Of a stretch of 64,000 nucleotides of DNA, positions 16,855 through 27,793 are shown in pieces. The notes below the pieces were generated by a model. It was not told where the DNA came from, searched no databases, and saw only the letters and a program-made list of their open reading frames with translations. A program made the position numbers and the translations under genes. The stretch is from Actomonas aquatica (GTDB lineage Bacteria; Verrucomicrobiota; Verrucomicrobiia; Opitutales; Opitutaceae), in contig NZ_CP139781.1 in the NCBI RefSeq assembly GCF_019679435.2, forward strand, positions 1,302,001 to 1,366,000, in the 5' to 3' direction. Position 1 is the stretch's first letter. Each line of letters begins with the position of its first letter.

Positions 16855-19800
16855 TCACCCGGCCTTCCGTCCGCGCATCATCCAGCCGCGGCCATCCTCC
16901 AAGGCCATGTAAAGGCACGGCACGAGCACGAGGATGATCATCGTCGCAAACACGATGCCGAAGCCCAGCGAGATCGCCATCGGGATCAGATACTGCGCCT
17001 GCATCGAGCGCTCGGCGATGATCGGAATCAACCCGCCCGCCGTCGTCATCGTTGTCAGCGCAATCGGCCGGAAACGCCGCAGGCCCGCCTGCAAAATCGC
17101 ATCGAACGCCGACTTCCCGTCGCGCCGCTGCCGATTGGCAAAATCGATCATGATGAGCGAGTCGTTCACCACCACGCCCGACAGCGCGATGATCCCCATC
17201 AGGCTGATCAACGACAGGTCGTAGCCCAAAATCATGTGGCCGATCACCGCCCCGATCCCTCCAAACGGGATCGCCACCAAGACCACCAACGGCTGCACAT
17301 AACTGCCAAACGCGATCGCCAGCAGCGCGTAGATCACAAACAGCGCCATGCCCAGTCCGGCATACAGCACATCCGTCGATTCCCGCATATCGGCCTGCGA
17401 ACCTTCGAAGGTCCAGGTGAGCCCCGGGAAATCCGCCCGCAGTTGCGGCAACACTTCGTTGTCGAAGGCCTCGATCACCTGCCCCACCGCGCGCTTCGGC
17501 TCCACATCCATCGACACGCCGACCACTCGCCGGCCATCGCGTCGATTGATGGAGGTGAACGCTTCGCCGTAACTCAACTCCACCACATCGTAGAGCGGCA
17601 CCTCCGCGCCCGACGGCGTCATGATCACGAGGTCCTCCAAATTGTGCAGGTCCTTGCGTTCGGCCAACGGCAGTTTGACCCGCACCTCCACTTCGTTGGT
17701 GCCGCGCATCTGTCGCGTGGCCAAGGCCCCATAAAACGCATCGCGAATCTGCTGCCCCACGTTGTCCGAGGTCAGCCCCAACGCCCGACCTTCCGGCCGC
17801 AGGCGGAAATCGATCTGCTTCTTCCCCTTGTTGTAGTTGTCGCTCACATCGCGGGTGTTCGCGAACTGCTCCGCCCGCTCCACAAAAGCCGCCGTCGCGC
17901 GCTCCAACACGTCGATGTCGTCGTGACTCAAATCCACATCGATGTCCTGCCGGTAACCACCGGGGCCACTCTCCGCCTCAAAAGTCATCTGGCTCACGCC
18001 CGGGATGTCACCGATCTCGTCGCGCCACAACGCGATCACTTCCGCCGCCGTCATGTCGCGCTCATCCGGCGGTCGCATTACGATCTCCACATCCACGAAG
18101 CTCCCGCCACGCACGTTGGTTTTAATCCCCTCCGCCACGGCGTAGAGATTGTGCTCCTCAAACATGCGCTGCGTCGACTCGGTCACATCCATCGCCACCC
18201 GGGCCGCCTGGGCCGGCGTCACACCCACCGGCAGGCGGATGCCTGCTTCGATTTCGTCCGCGGCCACCTCCGGCATGTTGATCATGCCCATGTGCGCGCT
18301 GGTGGCGTAACTGCCCACAATCACAAACAAGGCCAACGCCGCTGTAAGTGTCACGTAGCGCGCCCGCAGGCAGGCGTTCAGGAAACGCTTGTAACGCGTG
18401 TTCACGAAGCCACTGAAGCCTTTCGCAAAACGTTGCTGCACCCCGTGGAGTCGCGCGCCGATCCGACCGCCTCCCCCGCCCGTCTTGGTATGCGCCAGAT
18501 GCGCCGGCAGGATGAACAGCGCCTCGAAAAGCGACACCAGCAGCACGATGATCACCACCGCCGCCAGCGGCCACCAGAACATGCCGGTCTCCCCCGGAAT
18601 GAAGAGCAACGGAATGAACGCCACCACGTTGGTGAGGATGCTGAACACCACCGGCCCGGCGATGTCGCGCGCCCCCTTCACCGCCGCCTCCATGGGGCTC
18701 ATGCCTTTCTGGCGGTATTCGTAGACGTTCTCGCCCACCACGATCGCGTCGTCCACCACGATGCCCAGCACCACCAGGAAGGCGAACATCGAGATCATGT
18801 TGATGCTCACATCAATTGTAGGTAAAAACAGGATACCGCCGATGAACGAGATCGTCATCCCCATCATCACCCAGAATGCCAGACGGAACTCGAGAAACAC
18901 CGAGAGGATGCCCAGCACGATGAGCATGGCTAGCAGGCCGTTCTTCACCAGCAGCGAGAGTCGCTGCCGGTAGTCCTCCGCCGCGTTGCTGTCGATGCGC
19001 CACTCCATGCCCGGCGGCAGGCCGGTTTCGAAGTCGGCCATGATCTCCTCCACCGCTGCCGCGATCTCCAAGGGCGACTGATCGCCGATCCGAAACACGT
19101 TCACTTCGACCGACAGCGACTGATTAAACTGCGAGGGAAAACTGCCTTCCTCAAAACCGTCGGTGATCTTCGCAATGTCGCCCAGCAACACCCGCGCGCC
19201 GTCCGGCGCCGCCAGGATTTCAATCTGCGCATACTCCTCCGCCCATTGCTTGCGCTCCTTCATGCGCAACAGGATCTCACCCGTGCGCGTCTCCACCGCG
19301 CCAGCCGCAATGTCGTCGCTGGAAGCGCGGATGATCGCCGCCACTTCGCCGAGTGTAAGTTGATACTCCCGCAAGGTCGCGCGCGGGATCTCCACGTGTG
19401 TCACGAAGTCCGGCGAGCGCCCCAACTCCACTTGCGTGATCCGCGGATCACTCAGCATCCGGTCCCGCAGCCGCTCGGCCATGCGCCGCAAGGTCCATTG
19501 GTCGCCCGCACCGAAGAGCACGATGTTCAACACCTCACGTTCCCTCGACCGCAGGCTCACCCGCGGCTCTTCGATATCGTCCGGAAAGGTGCGGATCCGA
19601 CTCACCGCCTGATCGACATCCTGAAACGCCCGCATGCGATCCGCCCCAGTCACCAGCTCGATCGTCACCGAGCCACCGCCTTCGCGGGCCACCGAGGTGA
19701 TTTCCTTGATGCCGTCCACCCCTCGCACGGTCTCTTCAATCGGCAGCAAAATACCCTGCTCCACCTCCGCGGGAGCCGCCCCCGGGTAACCCACATTCAC

Positions 19801-19983
19801 GGTCACCACATCGAGCTGAAACGACGGGAACACCTCCTTCTGGATATTCACCGCGGTCCACAAGCCCCCCACCAACAGTATCACCACCAGCAGATTGGCC
19901 GCGACCGAGTTGCGCGCCATCCATCCGATGACGCCATCGCCCTCCGATTTCGGCGGCTGCGGGACGGGCGCTTCGTCGCTCAT
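16855..19983 (-). CDS. RND efflux transporter permease (AcrB/MexF-like family)
   Basis: This inner-membrane proton antiporter of 1,042 residues has 12 TM helices and two large periplasmic loops. Visible hallmarks are the N-terminal helix after [36 protein letters not shown], the TM4 proton-relay region [16 protein letters not shown], and the second-half equivalents ([19 protein letters not shown]). It belongs to the AcrB/MMPL superfamily rather than the heavy-metal CusA branch, because the extended CusA Met relay is not seen. It is the last gene of a three-gene minus-strand operon and overlaps the adaptor gene by 4 bases (ATGA). Expected function is export of hydrophobic compounds through the outer-membrane factor encoded first; substrates are unknown. 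Confidence 0.95.
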   Translation of the reverse strand: MSDEAPVPQPPKSEGDGVIGWMARNSVAANLLVVILLVGGLWTAVNIQKEVFPSFQLDVVTVNVGYPGAAPAEVEQGILLPIEETVRGVDGIKEITSVAREGGGSVTIELVTGADRMRAFQDVDQAVSRIRTFPDDIEEPRVSLRSREREVLNIVLFGAGDQWTLRRMAERLRDRMLSDPRITQVELGRSPDFVTHVEIPRATLREYQLTLGEVAAIIRASSDDIAAGAVETRTGEILLRMKERKQWAEEYAQIEILAAPDGARVLLGDIAKITDGFEEGSFPSQFNQSLSVEVNVFRIGDQSPLEIAAAVEEIMADFETGLPPGMEWRIDSNAAEDYRQRLSLLVKNGLLAMLIVLGILSVFLEFRLAFWVMMGMTISFIGGILFLPTIDVSINMISMFAFLVVLGIVVDDAIVVGENVYEYRQKGMSPMEAAVKGARDIAGPVVFSILTNVVAFIPLLFIPGETGMFWWPLAAVVIIVLLVSLFEALFILPAHLAHTKTGGGGGRIGARLHGVQQRFAKGFSGFVNTRYKRFLNACLRARYVTLTAALALFVIVGSYATSAHMGMINMPEVAADEIEAGIRLPVGVTPAQAARVAMDVTESTQRMFEEHNLYAVAEGIKTNVRGGSFVDVEIVMRPPDERDMTAAEVIALWRDEIGDIPGVSQMTFEAESGPGGYRQDIDVDLSHDDIDVLERATAAFVERAEQFANTRDVSDNYNKGKKQIDFRLRPEGRALGLTSDNVGQQIRDAFYGALATRQMRGTNEVEVRVKLPLAERKDLHNLEDLVIMTPSGAEVPLYDVVELSYGEAFTSINRRDGRRVVGVSMDVEPKRAVGQVIEAFDNEVLPQLRADFPGLTWTFEGSQADMRESTDVLYAGLGMALFVIYALLAIAFGSYVQPLVVLVAIPFGGIGAVIGHMILGYDLSLISLMGIIALSGVVVNDSLIMIDFANRQRRDGKSAFDAILQAGLRRFRPIALTTMTTAGGLIPIIAERSMQAQYLIPMAISLGFGIVFATMIILVLVPCLYMALEDGRGWMMRGRKAG

Positions 19984-21155
19984 TCGTTGCCTCCTTCGCC
20001 CTCGGTGCGGAGAGGCGCACCTTCAACCACCGCGCTCAACCCCGTCGTCACCACCGCCGCGCCATCGGCCAACCCGTCGCGAATGTAAACATACTGAGCA
20101 TCACTGAACACGACCTCGACCGCGACAATGCGGAGCTCGCCGCCGTCATTCACCCACACCGTATTATCCTCGCGCAGGTAACTGCGATCCAGCCGCAGCA
20201 CGTCATCCAATGGCGCTCCGTCAATCGTCACTTCCAACAACGCACCGATGATGAGCGGCGACTCACCGGCATTCCCGGCCGAACGCGCCAGCGGATCGTC
20301 GACCACCACGTTCACCCGCGCCAGTCGCGTGTTTTCATCCAGCGCACCGATCAGCCGATCCACCCGCCCCTCGCGCGTCGCCCCGGTCGGCCAGGTCGCC
20401 CGACTGCGCACCGTCACCGCCGAGCCGCCCACACCTTGCGTATCCGCGAACTGGATGCGCGACAACTTATCGAGCGGCACCGTCGCCGTGACCCAATACG
20501 AGTCCACGCTCACCAGCCGCCCCAGCGACTCGCCGGCGCTCACCTGCGAACCGACGCCAACGTCCCGCGAAAGCACCATCGCCTCAAACGGCGCGCGCAC
20601 CGTCGTGCGCTCCAGATCGAGTAGCGCCTGATCGAGATCCGCCTGCGCGGCCTCAACGTCGGCCTTGGCCGCTTCGAGCTGCGGTTCGCGTAGCACCAGC
20701 GAAGCGTTGTCCGTGCCGAGTTCATCGCCCAGCAGTTCGTAATCGAGTTTCGCCACCCGCTGCCGCCCCATCTCCAGCTCCAGATCGGCCTCCGCCTGGT
20801 GCAAAGCACTGCGACGCTGCGCGACGGTGTTTTCGTAATCGGCCGGATCCAGTTTCAGCAGCAGCTCACCGGCCGCGACCAGGTTGCCGGGCTCAAAGGC
20901 TGGCAGCCGTTGCAACACCTCGCCGCTCACGCGCGGGCTCAGTGCCACATCATCGCGGGCCCGCACCACCCCCATCACCACGATCTGGGGACGATACGTG
21001 CCGCGCTCCACGGTCACGGTGTCGACGAGCATGGCGGTCCGCTTGCTCATGGTGGAGCGCTCCGCCGCCGGTTCCGTCGAATAGATCAACCACGAGAGTC
21101 CCGCCGCGATGGCGGCGATGATCACGCATACGAGCAGGCTTCGTTTCCAATTCAT
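19980..21155 (-). CDS. RND efflux periplasmic adaptor (membrane fusion protein)
   Basis: This adaptor of 391 residues links the RND pump to the outer-membrane channel. An N-terminal signal anchor ([19 protein letters not shown]) is followed by a lipoyl/biotinyl half-motif ([19 protein letters not shown]), a long alpha-helical hairpin (about residues 108-180, rich in A/E/L/Q), the second lipoyl half ([21 protein letters not shown]), and beta-barrel and membrane-proximal domains. Length and order are typical. The downstream pump gene begins within its stop codon (4-bp overlap), and the outer-membrane factor gene ends 21 bases upstream, giving translationally linked stoichiometric expression. 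Confidence 0.94.
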   Translation of the reverse strand: MNWKRSLLVCVIIAAIAAGLSWLIYSTEPAAERSTMSKRTAMLVDTVTVERGTYRPQIVVMGVVRARDDVALSPRVSGEVLQRLPAFEPGNLVAAGELLLKLDPADYENTVAQRRSALHQAEADLELEMGRQRVAKLDYELLGDELGTDNASLVLREPQLEAAKADVEAAQADLDQALLDLERTTVRAPFEAMVLSRDVGVGSQVSAGESLGRLVSVDSYWVTATVPLDKLSRIQFADTQGVGGSAVTVRSRATWPTGATREGRVDRLIGALDENTRLARVNVVVDDPLARSAGNAGESPLIIGALLEVTIDGAPLDDVLRLDRSYLREDNTVWVNDGGELRIVAVEVVFSDAQYVYIRDGLADGAAVVTTGLSAVVEGAPLRTEGEGGNE

Positions 21156-21176
21156 GAGTTCAAAGGGCGATGCGGT

Positions 21177-22592
21177 TCAGGGGTTGCCGACCAGTTCCTC
21201 CAGCGCAGCCCGATCCGGCACGATGTTGCCCCCCAGCGCCCGATAGACCGCCACCCGGTATTCGGCCAACAGACGACGGGCTTCGAGGAGATCACGTTCC
21301 AATTGCTGCGCCTGGTTAAGCGCGGTGAGCGCGCCGAGGTATTCGGTCACGCCGTTAAGGTATTCATTGAGCAGACGCCGATACGCTTCCTGTGCCAGCC
21401 GCTGCTGCTCAACCAGACTCGCCAACCGCTCGGCCTGTCGTCGCTCCCGCACCAACGCATCCTCCACCTCTCGCAGCGCCTCCAATGCGGTCTGACCATA
21501 CTCAGCCAACAACCGGCGAGCGACCGCTTCGTTGCGATCCACCTCCGCCCGGCGACCTCCCGCATCAAACAGGGGCGCCAGCACCTGACCACTGAGTGAG
21601 CGGATCCAATCATCAAACAAGCCCGAGGGATCCTCCGCCACCGTCTCGAGTGACGCGCCCAACGTGATGCGCGGAAACCGTGCGGCCACCGCCACCGCCA
21701 CGTCTTCGTTGGCCGCCCGCAATCGCGCCCAAGCCGCCTGCAGATCGGGTCGCCGTTGCAACAGCTCCGCCGGCACGCCCGTCCGCGGCATCGCCGGCAA
21801 CTCCGGCAAAGCCTCGGGCGTGACCTCCGCGCCACTCCCCGGTGCCCGCCCCTCGAGCACCGCCAGCGTGTGCTGCAGCAGCGCGATCCGCATTTCGAGC
21901 AACGCGAGCTGGCCGCGAGTGTTCTCCACCAATTGCTGCTGGCGCAACACGTCGGCGCTGCGCACCAGCCCGCCACTGAAACGGGCTTTCTGCGAGGTCA
22001 GGACCTTGCCGTTGGTCTTAAGCTGCGCCTCCAGCAGGTCGCGCTGCTGCCGCGCCTCGATGAGTTGAAAATAGGTCACCGTCACCTCCGCCGCGAGCGA
22101 CAACGCTGCCGCCTGCACCTCCGCCTCGCTCGCCGCCGCCCGAAACTCTGCCGCCGACGCCGCCGCACCGACCCGCCGCCACAGGTCGACTTCATACTCC
22201 GCCGCCAGCCCCGCGGAATATTCGCTCGAACTGGCCCCGTCTTCCCGGCGCTCCCCGCCGCTAAACTCCGCCTCCAGCGTCGGCCAGCGGGCCGCGCCCT
22301 CGCGCCGCGCCACCGCCTCGGCCTCACGCAGCGTTTCCCACGCCGCTTCCAAACTGAGGTTTGCCGCCAGCGCCCGCTCCACCCGGCGGGTCAGCTCCGC
22401 ATCGCCCCACGCTTCCCACCAACGCGCGGCCTGCGGCAGATTTCCGCCAACGCCTCCAAATCGTTCCGGCACGGCGACCGGCGGAGATTCCGTCTCGACC
22501 ACCAGCGATGCGCACCCCGTCCAGCCGACCAAGCTGCCCAGTATGGCAACCAGCGCCGCGACTCCCCTCACTCCCTTGCAATGATTTTGCAC
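21177..22592 (-). CDS. outer-membrane efflux lipoprotein (TolC/OprM/NodT family)
   Basis: This is the outer-membrane channel of the tripartite efflux system. It has a lipoprotein-type signal (VAALVAILGSLVGWTGC, lipobox Cys) and two tandem outer-membrane-efflux-protein repeats made of long coiled helices, for example RRPDLQAAWARLRAANEDVAVA and LLNEYLNGVTEYLGALTALNQAQ in part. The start is uncertain. GTG at 22592 gives a normal lipoprotein signal, GTG at 22571 gives a shorter one, and the frame is open back to an ATG at 22652 whose extra residues are basic and unlike a signal peptide. It is first in the operon with the adaptor and pump. Confidence 0.9.
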   Translation of the reverse strand: MQNHCKGVRGVAALVAILGSLVGWTGCASLVVETESPPVAVPERFGGVGGNLPQAARWWEAWGDAELTRRVERALAANLSLEAAWETLREAEAVARREGAARWPTLEAEFSGGERREDGASSSEYSAGLAAEYEVDLWRRVGAAASAAEFRAAASEAEVQAAALSLAAEVTVTYFQLIEARQQRDLLEAQLKTNGKVLTSQKARFSGGLVRSADVLRQQQLVENTRGQLALLEMRIALLQHTLAVLEGRAPGSGAEVTPEALPELPAMPRTGVPAELLQRRPDLQAAWARLRAANEDVAVAVAARFPRITLGASLETVAEDPSGLFDDWIRSLSGQVLAPLFDAGGRRAEVDRNEAVARRLLAEYGQTALEALREVEDALVRERRQAERLASLVEQQRLAQEAYRRLLNEYLNGVTEYLGALTALNQAQQLERDLLEARRLLAEYRVAVYRALGGNIVPDRAALEELVGNP

Positions 22593-22990
22593 CCGGGAAC
22601 GCGGCGCTGCTCGTCGCGACTGGTGGGGGTAATCGAACACGCGCCCACCCAAACCGAGTCCGCCCGAGAATCAAATTGCCCCGGACGATTACCCCTTCCA
22701 TCCACCCCGTGCGTGCCCGGACATTGACCCCATTCCCGACTGCTCAATTGGGGTCATATCGCCCCTGACAGAATGCGTAAAAATTGCGCTTGCACGGCGC
22801 GTCCCGGTTTTTGAATGTCGCCCCTTGCGTTAGTGAAATCCCGCCGGTTGCGGGGTTCCACCATGACTGGTTTCGCATTCCGCGGAATTGGAACGGTGGT
22901 CTCGGCTGATGGCACAGTTAGCGCTGTGTTGGATGCGGGGATCTCGGGGCTGCGAAGCCCCCTACAGTTATGCAACCCTCCTAATAACCA
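22593..22990. promoter_or_regulatory. divergent control region between efflux operon and rpsO, with several dyads
   Basis: This stretch of about 400 bases has no convincing gene. It holds two strong inverted repeats. One is ggggtaatcg (22626-22635) with cgattacccc (22686-22695). The other is tgacccca (22725-22732) with tggggtca (22749-22756). A short hairpin ggggctgcgaagcccc lies about 40-25 bases before the rpsO start codon. The first two are placed to be operators or mRNA hairpins of the leftward efflux operon. The third lies in the rpsO leader, where S15 autoregulation occurs in other bacteria. I could not assign -35/-10 boxes with confidence. Confidence 0.5.
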
Positions 22991-23254
22991 ATGTCTACCG
23001 TCGCTAAGCCCGAAATCATCGAAAAGTTCAAGACCCACGATAAGGACACCGGCTCGTCCGAAGTCCAGATCGCCATCCTGAGCGCTCGTATCAACCACCT
23101 GACCGAGCACCTGCGCACCCATCGCAAGGACTTCCACTCCCGTCGCGGCCTGCTGCAGATGGCCTCCCGCCGTCGCAAGCTCCTCGACTACGTGAAGCGC
23201 CACGACCTCGCGAAATACCAAGAGCTCCTCCAGAAGCTCAACCTGCGCAAATAA
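22991..23254 (+). CDS. rpsO: 30S ribosomal protein S15
   Basis: The 87-residue product matches S15 along its whole length: [22 protein letters not shown] in part, [12 protein letters not shown], and the C-terminal [14 protein letters not shown]15 binds 16S rRNA at the three-way junction of helices 20-22 and nucleates the platform of the small subunit. The usual length is 88-89 residues. It is followed by an intrinsic terminator and then pnp, the same rpsO-pnp order as in many bacteria. A GC hairpin lies just upstream of the start codon and could take part in autoregulation. Confidence 0.98.
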   Translation: MSTVAKPEIIEKFKTHDKDTGSSEVQIAILSARINHLTEHLRTHRKDFHSRRGLLQMASRRRKLLDYVKRHDLAKYQELLQKLNLRK

Positions 23255-23269
23255 CGTTTTCCCCCTTCA

Positions 23270-23307
23270 CGGGCGCCTCCCTCACCGGGGGCGCCCGTTG
23301 TTCTTTT
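23270..23307 (+). terminator. intrinsic terminator after rpsO
   Basis: An 8-bp GC stem (cgggcgcc at 23270-23277 and ggcgcccg at 23290-23297) with a 12-base loop is followed by ttgttctttt. It lies 16 bases after the rpsO stop. Confidence 0.85.
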
Positions 23308-23412
23308 CACCGCCCCTCGTCCTCTCCCATCGGGACATTTCCGTCTGCCGCCGGCTCCTCATCCCCGGCGCCAAACGGAAATCTCTCGAAACCAGATTTG
23401 AGAGTCATCGAG

Positions 23413-23584
23413 AGCGGTTACCGCTCCTTAAAACCCCTCCCCTTCCTCACTTTCCGGGACTCCCTCGCGGCTCTTCCGCCACTTCCGTGGCGACGAGCGT
23501 GAGTGAGTGGCACCTGCCACCTCCAGTCCCTTTCGGAACCCGTCCACTGCGTGTGGTGACGTGTTCCTTTCGTCCGCCACACGC
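23413..23584 (+). promoter_or_regulatory. structured pnp leader with three hairpins
   Basis: The 5' region of pnp between the rpsO terminator and the ATG at 23603 is about 290 bases and non-coding. It contains gagcgg-tta-ccgctc (23413-23427), gtggc-acct-gccac (within 23507-23520) and a perfect 8-bp stem gcgtgtgg/ccacacgc (23549-23556 with 23577-23584) ending 18 bases before the start codon. In enterobacteria the pnp leader hairpin is cut by RNase III and then used by PNPase for autocontrol. A similar arrangement is plausible here but is inferred only from position and structure. Confidence 0.55.
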
Positions 23585-23602
23585 ACTTTCCGTTAAGCGA
23601 TA

Positions 23603-25828
23603 ATGAATAACAAACAAACCGTCGAAGTCCCGGGTATGGGTCTTCAGTTCACCACCGGCGACATGGCCAAATTTGCCAACGGCGCCGTCACCGTCACCCA
23701 GGGCGAGACCAAGGTCTTCGTGTCGGCCACCGCCGCCACCACCATGCGCCCCGGCCAGGACTTCTTCCCCCTGACCGTCGACTACCGTGAGAAATACTCC
23801 GCCGCCGGCCGTTTCCCGGGCGGCTTCTTCAAGCGCGAGGGCCGTCCCTCCGAGAAGGAAATCCTCACCTCCCGTCTCTGCGACCGTCCCTGCCGCCCCC
23901 TCTTCCCCGAGGGTTTCCTCAATGAGGTGCAGCTCATCGGTCTCCTCCTGTCGGCCGACCAGATCAACGAGTCCGACATCCTCATGCTCAATGGCTGCTC
24001 CGCCGCCCTCGCCATCTCCGACATTCCGTGGAATGGCCCCGTCGGCGCCGTGCGCGTCGCCGAGATCGATGGCGAGTTCGTCGCCAACCCGAACCACGAG
24101 CAGATGGGCATGTCGACCCTCGACCTCATCTACGTCGGCACCAAGACCGAGATGCTCATGATCGAAGGTTCCGCCGACCAGATGCCGGAAGACCGCTTCA
24201 TCGAGGCCCTCGAGTTCGGTCAGCAGGCCATCCAGCCGATCATCGCCTCCATCGAGGAGCTCCGCGAGAAGGCCGGCAAGGCCAAGAAGGAGTTCGACCT
24301 CGTCAAGGCTTCCGACGCCGCCCGCGCCATCATCGAGCGCGTCGCCGGTGACCGCGTTGGCCCCGCCATCTTCGGCTTCGAGAAACAACAGCGCGCCGCC
24401 AACGTCCAGGGCATCAAGGACGAGGCCCGCGAGGCCCTCACCGCCGAACTCGGCGAAGACGGCTTCACCGATGCCGACATCGCCATCGTCTTCGAGGAGC
24501 TCCAATACAAGGCCTACCGCAAGTCCGTCCTCAAGGAGAACATCCGTGCCGACAAGCGTGGCCCGAAGGACCTCCGTCAGATCGACTGCGAAGTCTCCGT
24601 CCTCCCCCGCGTCCACGGTTCCGCCCTCTTCCAGCGCGGCGACACCCAGGGTCTGGTGCTCACCACCCTCGGCCCGACGAAGGAAGCCCAGTCCATGGAC
24701 GGCCTCACCGGTGGTGCGACCTCCAAGTCCTTCATCCTTCACTACAACATGCCGCCCTTCACCGTCGGTGAAGCCGGCCGCTTCGGTGGACAGTCCCGCC
24801 GCGAGATCGGTCACGGCGCCCTCGCCGAGCGTTCCCTCGTGCCGGTGCTCCCCTCCGAGGAAGTGTTCCCCTACTCCATCCGCGTCGTCTCCGAGCTGAT
24901 GGCCTCCAACGGTTCCACCTCCATGGCCTCCATCTGCGGCGGCTGCTTGTCCCTCATGGACGCCGGTGTGCCGATCATCGCCCCGGTTGCCGGTATCTCC
25001 TGCGGTCTCATCACCGAGAACGAAGAGAAGCCGCTCGAGGGTAAGTGGGAAACCATCACCGACATCCTCGGTGAGGAAGACCACTTCGGCGACATGGACT
25101 TCAAGCTCGCCGGCACCACCGAGGGCATCACCGGCTTCCAGCTGGACCTCAAGATCAAGGGCCTCCCGTTCGAGATCGCCAAGCAGGCCATCTACCAAGC
25201 CCGCGACGCCCGCATTGAGATCCTCAAGAAGATGCTCGGCGCCATCCCGGCCCCGCGTAAGGAGCTCAGCACCTACGCCCCGCGCATCCAGACCATCCAG
25301 ATCGACCCCGAGAAGATCGGTCTCCTCATCGGCCCCGGTGGCAAGACCATCCGCCGCATCGTGGAAACGTCCGGCGCGCAGATCGATATCTCCGACGACG
25401 ATTCCGGCAAGGTGTTCATCTACTCCAACAACGCCGACTCCATGAACCGCGCGGTCCAGGAAATCGACGCCCTCTGCGGCGGCGGTTCCCAGATCGAAGT
25501 GGGCAAGATCTACGAAGGTCGCGTGACCGGCACCAAGGAGTTCGGCGCCTTCGTCGAATGTCTCCCGGGCAAGGAAGGCCTCTGCCACATCTCCGAGCTG
25601 GCCGACTTCCGCGTGCGCCGCACCGAGGACGTCTGCAAGGTCGGCGACTCGATCACCGTCAAGTGCATCGGCATCGACGAGCGCTCCAAGAAGGTCCGCC
25701 TCTCCCGCAAGGCCGCCCTCGCCGAGCTCGAAGAGCAGAAGGAAAAGGAAGCCGCCCCCGCCGAGGAGGCCGCTCCCGAAGCCCCGGCTGCCGACGCTCC
25801 CGCCGCCGAAGAGCCCAAGTCCGAGTAA
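23603..25828 (+). CDS. pnp: polyribonucleotide nucleotidyltransferase (PNPase)
   Basis: This protein of 741 residues is a trimeric 3'-5' phosphorolytic exoribonuclease of mRNA decay. It has two RNase PH domains separated by the helical domain: the first around [26 protein letters not shown] in part, the second around [16 protein letters not shown] and [22 protein letters not shown] domain follows ([15 protein letters not shown]), then an S1 domain ([28 protein letters not shown] in part). The catalytic-site Asp pair region ([15 protein letters not shown]) is intact. A low-complexity Ala/Glu/Pro tail of about 35 residues closes the protein. The gene follows rpsO and has its own terminator. Confidence 0.98.
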   Translation: MNNKQTVEVPGMGLQFTTGDMAKFANGAVTVTQGETKVFVSATAATTMRPGQDFFPLTVDYREKYSAAGRFPGGFFKREGRPSEKEILTSRLCDRPCRPLFPEGFLNEVQLIGLLLSADQINESDILMLNGCSAALAISDIPWNGPVGAVRVAEIDGEFVANPNHEQMGMSTLDLIYVGTKTEMLMIEGSADQMPEDRFIEALEFGQQAIQPIIASIEELREKAGKAKKEFDLVKASDAARAIIERVAGDRVGPAIFGFEKQQRAANVQGIKDEAREALTAELGEDGFTDADIAIVFEELQYKAYRKSVLKENIRADKRGPKDLRQIDCEVSVLPRVHGSALFQRGDTQGLVLTTLGPTKEAQSMDGLTGGATSKSFILHYNMPPFTVGEAGRFGGQSRREIGHGALAERSLVPVLPSEEVFPYSIRVVSELMASNGSTSMASICGGCLSLMDAGVPIIAPVAGISCGLITENEEKPLEGKWETITDILGEEDHFGDMDFKLAGTTEGITGFQLDLKIKGLPFEIAKQAIYQARDARIEILKKMLGAIPAPRKELSTYAPRIQTIQIDPEKIGLLIGPGGKTIRRIVETSGAQIDISDDDSGKVFIYSNNADSMNRAVQEIDALCGGGSQIEVGKIYEGRVTGTKEFGAFVECLPGKEGLCHISELADFRVRRTEDVCKVGDSITVKCIGIDERSKKVRLSRKAALAELEEQKEKEAAPAEEAAPEAPAADAPAAEEPKSE

Positions 25829-25863
25829 GACTCCCGACGTCTGAACGACGTCTTCACCTTCCG

Positions 25864-25895
25864 GCCCGCGTCCCTTCCCGGACGCGGGCTTTTTG
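25864..25895 (+). terminator. intrinsic terminator after pnp
   Basis: A perfect 10-bp stem (gcccgcgtcc at 25864-25873, ggacgcgggc at 25880-25889) with a 6-base loop is followed directly by a T run. It lies 35 bases after the pnp stop. Confidence 0.9.
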
Positions 25896-25923
25896 TGCGG
25901 TCGAGAACCAAGCGCCCTACTAT

Positions 25924-25952
25924 TTGACCAACCACGCATATGGCCAATAGAC
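25924..25952 (+). promoter_or_regulatory. possible promoter of the nuo operon
   Basis: TTGACC at 25924 matches a sigma-70 -35 box well. At 17-base spacing the -10 position reads atagac, a weak match. The site lies in the only gap between the pnp terminator and nuoA, where the promoter should be. This is position plus a partial consensus only. Confidence 0.3.
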
Positions 25953-26030
25953 GCGCAGGCTAACGCAAGGAAGGATTCAGTTCCGGCATTGAGCTGAACG
26001 GATTAATTCCCTTGGGTTCAAGGCACTGAC

Positions 26031-26408
26031 ATGCCTCCCGTGTCTACAAACCCCTACGCGTTTCTTGCGCTCTTTCTCGCCGTCGCTCTCGCCTTTCCAC
26101 TCATCATGTTGGGCGTCGCGCGACTCTGGGTGAAAACCTTTCAGGCCGCCAAACCCGGCCCGCTCAAGAACGCCACCTACGAATGCGGTCTGCCCGCCAC
26201 CGGCACGCGCATCCAGTTCAAGGCGCACTACTACCTATACGCCATTTTCTTCCTCATCTTCGACGTTGAGGTCCTCTTCCTTCTGCCCTTCGCCGTCGCC
26301 TTCACCGGCCTTTCCACCGGCGCCCTGGTGACGATGTTCGTGTTTCTCCTCCTCCTCGCCGAGGGCCTCGTATGGGCCTGGAGCCGCGGTCATCTCGACT
26401 GGAAATAA
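26031..26408 (+). CDS. nuoA: NADH-quinone oxidoreductase subunit A
   Basis: This 125-residue membrane subunit of complex I has three TM helices. The conserved loop [20 protein letters not shown] holds the Cys of TM1-2 loop switching. The second helix region [19 protein letters not shown] carries the conserved FDVE acidic pair. It is first gene of the twelve-gene operon, with nuoB beginning 8 bases after its stop. NuoA sits at the quinone-site interface with NuoH and NuoJ. Confidence 0.96.
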   Translation: MPPVSTNPYAFLALFLAVALAFPLIMLGVARLWVKTFQAAKPGPLKNATYECGLPATGTRIQFKAHYYLYAIFFLIFDVEVLFLLPFAVAFTGLSTGALVTMFVFLLLLAEGLVWAWSRGHLDWK

Positions 26409-26416
26409 CCCTGACC

Positions 26417-27100
26417 ATGAGCGAGACCTCCGACCGTTCCTCTCTCCCGCCGGCCGCCCCCGAACCCTTCCCCGCGGCCGGCAACATATCGGATGAAGAG
26501 CGCGAGGAACTCCGCCGCCACGGCATCCTCCTCACGAGCCTGGAAGAACTCTACAACTGGGGCCGCACCAACTCCATCTGGCCGCTCCAATTTGGCCTCG
26601 CCTGCTGCGCGATCGAGATGATCGCCACCGCCACCGCCCGCTTCGACATCGCCCGCTTCGGCGCCGAGATTTTCCGTCCCTCGCCCCGCCAGGCCGACCT
26701 CATGATCGTTTCCGGCACCGTCACCAAAAAAATGGCCCCTCAGGTCGTGCGTCTCTTCAACCAGATGCCCGAGCCCAAATACTGCATCGCCATGGGGGCC
26801 TGCGCCATTTCCGGCGGCCCCTTCAAACAGGGTTACAACGTGCTCAAGGGCATCGACCGTTACATCCCGGTCGACATCTACATCCCCGGTTGTCCGCCGC
26901 GGCCCGAAGCCCTGCTCAACGGCCTCATCCAACTGCAGGAGAAAATCAAAACCGAGCGCCTCAAGGGCCCGGCCACCGCCCGCCACCTCAAGCCCGACGC
27001 TCCCAGCGAGTATCCGATTCCCGAATACGATGCGCACGATTTAAAACCGCCCAAAAATCCGGCGGTCTGGACGCAAAACCCCCTCCCCCGCGACCAGTAA
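26417..27100 (+). CDS. nuoB: NADH-quinone oxidoreductase subunit B
   Basis: The 227-residue subunit carries cluster N2, the last iron-sulfur centre before quinone. The cysteine ligands are visible in [10 protein letters not shown], the Cys of GACAISGG, and Cys in [11 protein letters not shown]. The Met at 26417 is used because the frame upstream overlaps the nuoA coding end. The N-terminus carries about 45 extra residues before the conserved [10 protein letters not shown] block, and the C-terminal 50 residues are Pro-rich; both extensions are common in this subunit. Confidence 0.97.
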   Translation: MSETSDRSSLPPAAPEPFPAAGNISDEEREELRRHGILLTSLEELYNWGRTNSIWPLQFGLACCAIEMIATATARFDIARFGAEIFRPSPRQADLMIVSGTVTKKMAPQVVRLFNQMPEPKYCIAMGACAISGGPFKQGYNVLKGIDRYIPVDIYIPGCPPRPEALLNGLIQLQEKIKTERLKGPATARHLKPDAPSEYPIPEYDAHDLKPPKNPAVWTQNPLPRDQ

Positions 27101-27133
27101 CCGCCGACCTCCCTCCTCCCCGTTTTCTCATCC

Positions 27134-27793
27134 ATGTCTTCCACCGCTGAACTCCTCGACCACCTGCGCGCCCGCTTCCCGGACGCGACGCTCGAGCTGG
27201 TGGAGAACCCCGGCCCCGCCGCCCAACACGGCCTGCGCCTCGACCACACCTCCGCCCGCCTCATCGCCACCTACCTGCGCGAGGATCCGGCCTGGCAACT
27301 CGACTACTGCTCCAACGTGAGCGGCGTTGATTGGATCGACCGCGAGGAGACCGAAAAGGTCACCACCACCGTGACGGCCGAAGACGGCTCCACCGCAGAA
27401 AAGGTGGAGAAGGTCACGCGCACCATTCCCGGCTATTTCGAGGTCGTTTATCACCTCTATTCCATGGCCCGCAAAACCAGCGAGCCCGTCATCCTGCGGC
27501 TGCGCACGGCCAACCGCACCGACGACACTGTGGTGCCTTCCCTCACCCCGGTCTGGCGCTCCTGCGAATTTCAGGAACGCGAGGTTTACGACCTCTACGG
27601 CGTCTCCTTCACCGACCATCCCGACCTGCGCCGCATCCTCATGTGGGACGAGTTTAAGGACCACCCCATGCGCAAGGACTACGTCGAGCCCGACGACTAC
27701 GAATACGAGCCGACGCCGCACGCCACCGTCCTCGAACGCGCCGCCAAACACTATCCCCCCGCATCGCCTGCCGAGGAGGGCTCGCAATCATGA
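27134..27793 (+). CDS. nuoC: NADH-quinone oxidoreductase subunit C
   Basis: The 219-residue 30-kDa-type subunit is recognised by its signature in [28 protein letters not shown] in part and the C-terminal HPMRKDY. It is a hydrophilic connector of the peripheral arm next to NuoD. Its first half contains a charged insertion around residues 70-95 ([17 protein letters not shown]). The gene overlaps nuoD by 4 bases (ATGA). It is separate from nuoD, not fused as in E. coli. Confidence 0.95.
   Translation: MSSTAELLDHLRARFPDATLELVENPGPAAQHGLRLDHTSARLIATYLREDPAWQLDYCSNVSGVDWIDREETEKVTTTVTAEDGSTAEKVEKVTRTIPGYFEVVYHLYSMARKTSEPVILRLRTANRTDDTVVPSLTPVWRSCEFQEREVYDLYGVSFTDHPDLRRILMWDEFKDHPMRKDYVEPDDYEYEPTPHATVLERAAKHYPPASPAEEGSQS

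Noticed and set aside
17236..18825. 529-residue open frame antisense to the RND pump
   Set aside because: It is His/Arg-rich with no domain and is a shadow of the pump.
22621..22710. tRNA-like appearance on the minus strand (TGG then a stem and ATCGAAC)
   Set aside because: The T-arm does not pair correctly and no D-arm or anticodon stem can be drawn; the stem found is a simple 10-bp inverted repeat.
22815..23081. 88-residue open frame upstream of rpsO
   Set aside because: It runs into rpsO in another frame, has no recognisable domain, and lies over the rpsO leader.
23447..25939. 830-residue open frame antisense to pnp
   Set aside because: It is entirely antisense to the clearly coding pnp, with Gly/Glu/Asp-rich low-complexity translation typical of shadow frames in GC-rich DNA.
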